Part shown: positions 8,254 to 12,646 of the stretch, piece after piece
Numbering within the stretch: the first letter of the stretch is position 1
How the letters are laid out: each line of letters starts with the position of its first letter
Assembly: GCA_002751075.1 (NCBI GenBank)
Contig: NAOQ01000155.1
Location: forward strand, 38,626-51,271
Direction of reading: 5' to 3'
DNA length: 12,646 bases
Source of the DNA: Ichthyophonus hoferi
Lineage: Eukaryota > Opisthokonta > Ichthyosporea > Ichthyophonida > Ichthyophonidae
Position numbers and translations under genes: made by a program
Notes under the pieces: generated by a model
The model's input: only the letters and a program-made list of their open reading frames with translations
What the model was told of the DNA's origin: nothing
Databases searched by the model: none

Positions 8254-8700
8254 TTAATTCACAAGGCAGAGGAGAATACGCGCGGCTTCGAGAAGTTGAA
8301 CAGACTGGTGCTTGCTGGCACAGTGTTGTTTTGCAAGTTCCCAATATTCTGTGTGCTCCCAGTTGTGCTTGAGTAAACAACTTTCGTTTTTATATGCTTT
8401 TCCGCATGTGACACAACGATGCAGAGAGCCCTCCTTATCTGTCTTGACTAGCAAGTCCACCTCGTTAGAAGACTCAGAAGTTGATCTCTTCCTGCTTGGC
8501 TTGCTATATGGTTTCAACCGAACGACCTTGGTTGGAGTACTTTTCATTTTAAGTCCGTCGTCAGAAAACATTGAATTAGGAGAACTGTATCCCATGCTGC
8601 CATCGCTATCCACAATGGCAGGTGCATTTACAAAGGTTGGGAAGGTAGACATTCTTAGCTGTGGGGACTCTGGTGAAGAGACGAGTTGCAAATTTTCCAT
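8254..8700 (-). CDS. Fungal-type single C2H2 zinc-finger protein, 148 aa
   Basis: Complete one-exon frame, ATG at 8700 to TAA at 8254. Residues 1-60 are rich in S, P and D with several S-P pairs (SSPESP, YSSPNS), which looks disordered. A basic stretch at 62-73 (KPYSKPSRKRS) could be a nuclear localisation signal. One C2H2 finger follows: C96, C99, H112 and H116 (C-x2-C-x12-H-x3-H) in CVTCGKAYKNESCLLKHNWE. After it come a W-x8-K segment and SKHQSVQLLEAARILLCL (129-146). That finger-plus-tail arrangement is familiar from uncharacterised fungal proteins, usually longer than this one. A nuclear DNA- or RNA-binding role is likely from the family, but no target is known to me. The start context is good (A at -3, G at +4) and no in-frame ATG lies closer upstream. 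Frames on the other strand and in other phases here are shadows. Confidence 0.9.
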   Translation of the reverse strand: MENLQLVSSPESPQLRMSTFPTFVNAPAIVDSDGSMGYSSPNSMFSDDGLKMKSTPTKVVRLKPYSKPSRKRSTSESSNEVDLLVKTDKEGSLHRCVTCGKAYKNESCLLKHNWEHTEYWELAKQHCASKHQSVQLLEAARILLCLVN

Positions 8701-8996
8701 GATGGCGACAATAATTTCAGTAGTTTACCGTGTCTTTATAGAAAAAAAAATGATACTTGCTTAACAAATATCAAGAGTAGTTTAAGAAAATAGAAAAAAA
8801 TATATATCAAAATATATTTATAAGAGTTTCGATAGAAATACCAACTTTTTTAAGTTAAACTAAAACATGTACACATGACAATGCAAAGTGATTTACTTAA
8901 TAAAGAGATGGCAGGCTATATAGTCTGTGTCAACCAACCAATGTCTATCCTTTGTTAATGTAACAGTGAATGAATGGGGGAGCGTTTAAGAAAGCA
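8701..8996 (-). promoter_or_regulatory. Upstream region of the zinc-finger gene
   Basis: Read on the minus strand, a TATAAA-like sequence (CTATAAAGAC) lies about 35 bases before the ATG, followed upstream by a run of ten or so T. Further up are another TATA-like palindrome (CTATATAG, about 8916) and a CCAAT motif in AACCAACCAAT (8932-8942, plus orientation). CATGTACACATG (8866-8877) is an inverted repeat with a two-base spacer. All are sequence motifs only; the transcription start is not known. Confidence 0.35.
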
Positions 8997-9614
8997 CCAC
9001 GTGGTTGAAAACAACATCAAATATAGCGGCTCTTCAGATATTTTTTTTTCTAATAAAGCTTTATAGAATATGTGTCTTTTATGATTCTTTTAAAAATGTA
9101 TGTTTTAATGCAAATTATATTATTAAATTTGCAAAAGGTCTTGTAAACTGTTTCTCTGTCAATTTAATAGAAAAATTAACTGGTTGAGAAATAATTTGAG
9201 GCTTGTAAATCTCTTAAAATGCTTTTTTTTTTAAAAGAAAAAAGAAAAAAGAAAAAAAAGAAGCCATGTGCATAAAATAACATGTGGGGGTTTTTCTAAT
9301 GTATTAAATTTTAAAATAAAATTATTTTTTAACCCTTTTTTGAATTTAAAAATCTTGTTTTAAGCCATCAACAACAGCTTTCCAGTCAGCAGACTAGAAT
9401 TTTAATCTCGGCTCATACTTGGCTGTTGAAAAAGATATACTCCAATTATACTCGACAATTACAATTGTTTTAGAAGTTGGGCATAGTTTGTTTAAATCGA
9501 TTCTTTTGTAAAATAATTACACAATGAATCATTCACAAATTTCAATACCATTTCTTAAAAAGATTCAAAATTTATTAATAATGTTTGGTTGGTCAATTGT
9601 TTTTCACCACGTGG
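8997..9614. repeat. 618-bp segment with imperfect terminal inverted repeats
   Basis: The left end (8997-9015) starts CCACGTGGTTGAAAACAAC. The right end (9596-9614), read in reverse complement, starts CCACGTGGTGAAAAACAAT. They agree at 17 of about 19 positions with a one-base shift. The interior is very AT-rich and has no convincing coding capacity; a 60-codon plus frame at 9005-9187 looks like noise. The layout is that of a MITE-like non-autonomous DNA transposon, but I see no target-site duplication. CCACGTGG is also a bHLH (E-box) binding palindrome, so two regulatory sites are an alternative. Confidence 0.3.
9222..9259. repeat. Poly-T / poly-A low-complexity inverted run
   Basis: A T10 run is followed by AAAAG and A-rich GAAAAAA units, so the T run can pair with the A runs. 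This is simple sequence inside the segment bounded by CCACGTGG repeats. Confidence 0.7.
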
Positions 9615-9999
9615 GATACACAGTTGATGAAATACAAAATACACCATGTTTTACATCTACATCTAATAGCCACTTAGTATGACACTTTATTTAGTGTATC
9701 CAATACCGTTAGAGCTCTACAGCAAATCCATGAGTAGGAAAACAAATTCCAATGTTAACAACTCCAATATAATCAATTGCTTTGGAGTGTGGTAAAACCT
9801 TTAAAATAACACTGACATTCTTTCCCTATTTTACTTGTATATCTGTTTGTACTTTTCATTTTTATATTTTTTATCTTTTACATATATATATATATTAGCA
9901 TTATTTTATATGTATATAAAAAATATATCATCTTGTATATTGTATTATCCTCAGTCTTCTCATATATATTACTACAGATCTGAGTTAAAAACCCCAATA
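9615..9999. other. AT-rich stretch with one protein-like minus frame
   Basis: The minus frame at about 9710-9826 reads GKNVSVILKVLPHSKAIDYI and continues VVNIGICFPTHGFAVEL to a stop. It has a balanced composition and could be an exon or a decayed coding piece. It is only 38 codons and has no matching neighbour. A TA run lies at about 9880-9897. The plus frame 9835-10017 is Y/I/F-rich noise. Confidence 0.25.
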
Positions 10000-10433
10000 C
10001 TAGTATGTTTGCCATAATGAACAGGACCAATAATATTGTCTTCGCATTGTGCCACATACTTCACATACATTATTGGTGCATATTAGATCCGTATATGGTG
10101 GAAAATACCGTTGATCTATTTTCAGCGTGGCTAGGAGGATTAGCCTTTCCAATGTTGTCCAATAACTAAATAATATTTATAAATAAATATCTTATCCATT
10201 CACTTTGTATATTTTACCCAATTGGAGTTTTCAACATAGTGGCAGATTCTATACAATTCTGTACTCCTGTGCTCCATGCCATTATGTTAAAAGCCGATGG
10301 CCATAAATATATACCTTTACGGATTGGTCTGAACTTGTGAAATACTGAGGCACATGCTGCCTGTTGACGCTAACAGCCTCGGTGTAAAACGTATTAAGCA
10401 TAAACGTATCTATAGGATTATATCGCCTGGTGG
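10000..10433 (-). CDS. Possible three-exon gene end with a cysteine cluster
   Basis: Three minus-strand exons fit with phase: 10315-10433, 10218-10258 and 10000-10165, the last ending in TAG. Acceptors are GGTTTTCAG, GGAGTACAG and TATTTAG; donors are AAG|GTATAT and GG|GTAAAAT. They encode about 108 residues. The first exon contains FYTEAVSVNRQHVPQYFTSS and the last contains LERLILLATLKIDQRYFPPY. A cluster C-x3-4-C-x2-C-x9-C at the end (CTNNVCEVCG...WSC) could bind zinc. The upstream part of the gene is not found. Competing open frames exist over the last exon, so the model is uncertain. I recognise no family; similarity to zinc knuckles at retroelement ends is possible but weak. Confidence 0.25.
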
Positions 10434-10701
10434 CTGAAAACCTATAAGGACGTTATTCTTAAGCTTCACTGAAGACCAACTGAGGACATACGAGCTATAT
10501 ATCTTATCTGGCAACCCGAACTTAACATTATTTTATCATACTTTTATACACTTACTTGCTTTTGGTAAACGCACAGAAGATATATATATATATTTATTTA
10601 TTTATTTTCTTCAAAACTCAGAGACTTTGACCACGATTGTAAATGAGTCATCCAATAGTGCATTAGATAGTTATTCCGGACGGGGAATTGCAAACTCCTA
10701 C
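10434..10701. other. AT-rich spacer
   Basis: Contains a TA run passing into TTTA repeats (about 10579-10610). No supported gene. It may hold upstream exons of the possible gene at 10000-10433. Confidence 0.4.
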
Positions 10702-11090
10702 TCAGCCTTTCACCCAATTTGTAATTCTAATAAACAGTTTTGTAGAATAGTTGGTAAGTAAATCAATGTAGGCAAAGAAAGATCTTGGAGTTGATTGGAA
10801 ATATATATATACCAATAGAATATCTTGAACGTATTGAATGACTAATCTAATTGCAAATCGCTTATAAGAAATACAATCTAAGCGGTTAATGTATTTACTG
10901 TACCTTCCAGTGATTGGTATGGGAAACTATTACGTCTTAACTTACCAATAGATATAAATATTCGATGATGTAATCCAGTGACTAATCCTATCCTAGATGA
11001 CATAGTAATTAGTGATCTAGCTCCACTAATGCTGTGAATTATTAGAAAGGTTGTTCCCTTTGGAACTTCTGACGTGACTCTTCTACGCAT
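10702..11090 (-). CDS. Possible two-exon gene, about 94 aa, unknown
   Basis: The first exon runs from an ATG at 11090 to 10946: MRRRVTSEVPKGTTFLIIHS, then ISGARSLITM and so on. It ends at a perfect donor, G|GTAAGTTA. The second exon, 10841-10702, follows GATTAG in phase and is open for 45 codons to a TGA; it ends LFIRITNWVKG. The intron would be 104 bases. The protein starts basic, then is moderately hydrophobic, without a clear membrane helix or domain. It is the cleanest start-to-stop spliced model in the right third, but lies just downstream (same strand) of the retroelement fossil and might belong to it. The motif YVQDILL recalls a polymerase box, but order and context do not fit. Confidence 0.28.
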
Positions 11091-11169
11091 GATCTTTAGG
11101 ACACTTTAAAACTTCGGGTTTCCCCCTAGGTCAATTCCCATTTTTCATCGATAGAGTAGATCGAAATTC

Positions 11170-12180
11170 TTGTTTACCTAATAATCGCATCCAGATGGCT
11201 TATTGGATAATCCTTTTCCTCTCTTATGATTGAAGACCCTTTATGTTGTAATCTCATCCCAAAATTTACAGTGTTTACCAGTGCCTTTTTTATTGCTTTT
11301 TTGTATCCCCCAACCTAAGCTCAGTGATTCTATTTTTTGTAGGTTTGAGCCTACGTGGGGGCAAATTTTGTTTTTATTTTTTTGAAAATCGGCTGTATTA
11401 TCCATTTGTGACACTTCTGCTTGACGTGTAGGTTGAAGATGTGCTTATATCCTGCAAATGCTCTTTGCTTTTATAAAAAGCTCTTTATAGCTATATGAAA
11501 TAGTAACCCCTTATGAGAGATATACAAATAGTCTGTGGGGAGGGCCACAGATTTATGTTTAATAAAAGGACTATTGACGGTATCCATGAATCCCAGCTGG
11601 TTAATTCTCTGAGGCATTCATTTTCAATATTATTGTGACGTTTAGGCTGTTCGCCCCACTAGTACATTTGATTTATAGTGTTGTTGGTAAGAAAATCTAC
11701 GCTCCAGCCCCAGAAATTTATATGCATTTCTTACATATAGTTGTGCCTGTTAAGCTGCGTTTTCCTTTAAAAGGGCATTGTTAGATTCCCCAAAAGGCAC
11801 AAAATATTGGTCTCACTAGCATATTATATCTATATTTAATTGGCGTAAAGCTATGTTGATTGGGAAATATGGTCAACTATTTAAGTATTGTTATTTAGAA
11901 ATTAGTGCTATCACACTTTTAATATGCCATATAACCACCACATAAGAATACGCAATCTTAATGAGACCGAAAAACATCCTCGTAATAAAGGAAATGAGTT
12001 TCAGGAATCATCGCAAGAAACATGTGTGTTGAGATTATTTATATAATTTACAGCAAACTAGCAGAAGGTCAATAGGCAAAGTTTTGTATGCTTACTTGCA
12101 TTCCACTGTGCGTCCGCCATTTGACTGCTACATTAGCTGAACCTAGATTCCTAATCTTAGAAACCAAAAATGATTAGGCA
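11170..12180 (-). mobile_element. Broken fragment of a Ty3/gypsy-type retroelement (integrase end of pol)
   Basis: On the minus strand, pieces resembling a Ty3/gypsy integrase occur in the expected order: a weak zinc-binding-domain-like piece (about 12060-12180), a clear late-core piece (11491-11658), a K/Q-rich post-core piece (about 11355-11475) and a possible pol end (about 11170-11200). The core piece carries W-x2-WIPSIV, LLLN and SLIRGY, matching the W...LP...N...P..L..G pattern after the catalytic core. I see no LTRs, gag, protease or reverse transcriptase. The copy is broken, with at least four interruptions, and looks old. The family assignment rests mainly on the core piece. Confidence 0.45.
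11307..11361. repeat. Long imperfect hairpin, 16-17 base arms
   Basis: The left arm CCCCCAACCTAAGCTCA (11307-11323) and the reverse complement of the right arm (11346-11361) agree at 13-14 positions, with the outer six perfect (CCCCCA/TGGGGG). The loop is 22 bases. It is unusually GC-rich for the region. It sits at the edge of the retroelement fragment and may be part of it, or a structure of its own. Confidence 0.6.
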
Positions 12181-12566
12181 ATAAATTAATAATGAGTAGA
12201 GCAGAATCACTTTGACATGGTATTGCAGTAGGTTATTTGGAGGTAAGGAATAGTCACATATTGCCCGGCCATTTTTGAAGTATCAAAAAATGATAGCTAA
12301 TCCTATATTGAACGTCAGTTCTTATGATTCTTAAGCAATACATGCCCAGAAAGAGTAATAAATCTTAGAGGATTGTGGGTGGCTGTCAATAACAATCACT
12401 ACAAACCACAGTTTGGGATTTTTTTTAACCTTACTAATAAGTCAAACAATCTTTAGTACCTTATAACTTAATTCTTACTCAATTTAACAGGCATACCTTA
12501 CATATATGTCAAGTTAGTATTCTTACAAGAAATGAAGATTAGAAATACATCCCTGCTGTTCACCAC
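12181..12566. other. AT-rich stretch, no supported gene
   Basis: No motif of a reverse transcriptase or RNase H is recognisable on the minus strand, although these would be expected upstream of the integrase fragment. A small stem (CATTTTT...AAAAATG, about 12269-12291) is the only local structure noted. Confidence 0.5.

Positions 12567-12591
<25 letters not shown>
12567..12591. repeat. 25-base T run
   Basis: An uninterrupted run of 25 T. Read on the minus strand it is an A25 tail and could mark the 3' end of a retroposed element whose body would lie to the right, beyond the window. Only 55 bases of flank are visible, so this cannot be tested here. Confidence 0.8.
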
Positions 12592-12597
<6 letters not shown>

Positions 12598-12646
12598 ATA
12601 AAATATATCAATCTATCTTACTGTCCTCTCTTCTGTTACGTGGTAG

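Noticed and set aside
8312-8764. 150-codon plus frame opposite the zinc-finger gene
   Set aside because: It is the antisense shadow of the gene at 8254-8700, which has a clear domain on the minus strand.
9375-9431. Possible small tRNA-like fold (CAACAGC...GCTGTTG with an AGTCAGCAGACT hairpin and TTTTAATCT)
   Set aside because: It is too short, has no A-box or B-box, and has no recognisable T-arm. The stems are short enough to occur by chance.
9835-10017. 60-codon plus frame rich in Y, I and F
   Set aside because: AT-rich low-complexity translation around a TA run, with no start context or similarity.
10780-10841. YVQDILL resembling a reverse transcriptase catalytic box
   Set aside because: The first acidic residue of the box is absent, no other polymerase motifs flank it, and it lies on the wrong side of the integrase fragment for the usual gene order.
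11532-11551. Perfect 7-bp stem TCTGTGG-GGAGGG-CCACAGA
   Set aside because: It lies inside the integrase-like core piece and is adequately explained by that former coding sequence.
1-12646. CRISPR array, bacterial operon, rRNA or snRNA genes
   Set aside because: The tandem repeats have no unique spacers, no bacterial-style gene packing is present, and no rRNA or snRNA core motifs were recognised on either strand.

Overview
This is an AT-rich (about two-thirds A+T) eukaryotic window with few recognisable genes. The best taxonomic clue is a small one-exon gene at 8254-8700 (minus). It encodes one C2H2 zinc finger followed by a W-E-H and S-K-H-Q-x-V-Q-L-L-E-A-A tail that I know from fungal proteins. 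I therefore read the window as nuclear DNA of a fungus, probably an early-diverging lineage (Mucoromycota, Glomeromycotina or Zoopagomycota) with a repeat-rich, intron-rich genome. The lineage is an inference.

Left third (1-3400): 12-bp, 6-bp, 21-bp, 5-bp and 3-bp tandem repeats surround a chain of four short plus-strand exons (966-1121, 1498-1586, 2064-2150, 2358-2438). Their GT-AG junctions are all in phase. The last two exons together resemble the C-terminal winged-helix domain of kleisins (Rad21/Scc1/Rec8, cohesin). This is the most informative gene model after the zinc finger, but it is partial: neither the N-terminus nor a certain stop lies in the window. A 77-codon minus-strand reading frame (2720-2953) lies tail-to-tail with it.

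Middle (3400-8250): mostly non-coding, AT-rich DNA with isolated possible exons. The better ones are 3378-3481, 4180-4279 and 5098-5157 on plus, and the 6852-6937/6705-6810 pair on minus. At 5118-5138 two perfect 10-bp GC-rich palindromes stand one base apart. At 7181-7269 a tRNA-like A-box segment is followed by a GAAAAA repeat, which could be a SINE relic.

Right third (8250-12646): the zinc-finger gene with its upstream region, then a 618-bp AT-rich segment bounded by inverted CCACGTGG-containing repeats (8997-9614). Next come two spliced minus-strand gene models of unknown function (10000-10433, with a C-x2-C...C cluster, and 10702-11090, with a perfect GTAAGT donor). Last is an old, broken fragment of a Ty3/gypsy-type retroelement integrase on the minus strand (about 11170-12180). 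The window ends with a 25-base T run.

At this A+T content, open frames of 30-50 codons arise often by chance, so every exon without homology is given low confidence. I see no operon-like organisation, no CRISPR array and no convincing tRNA, rRNA or snRNA gene.
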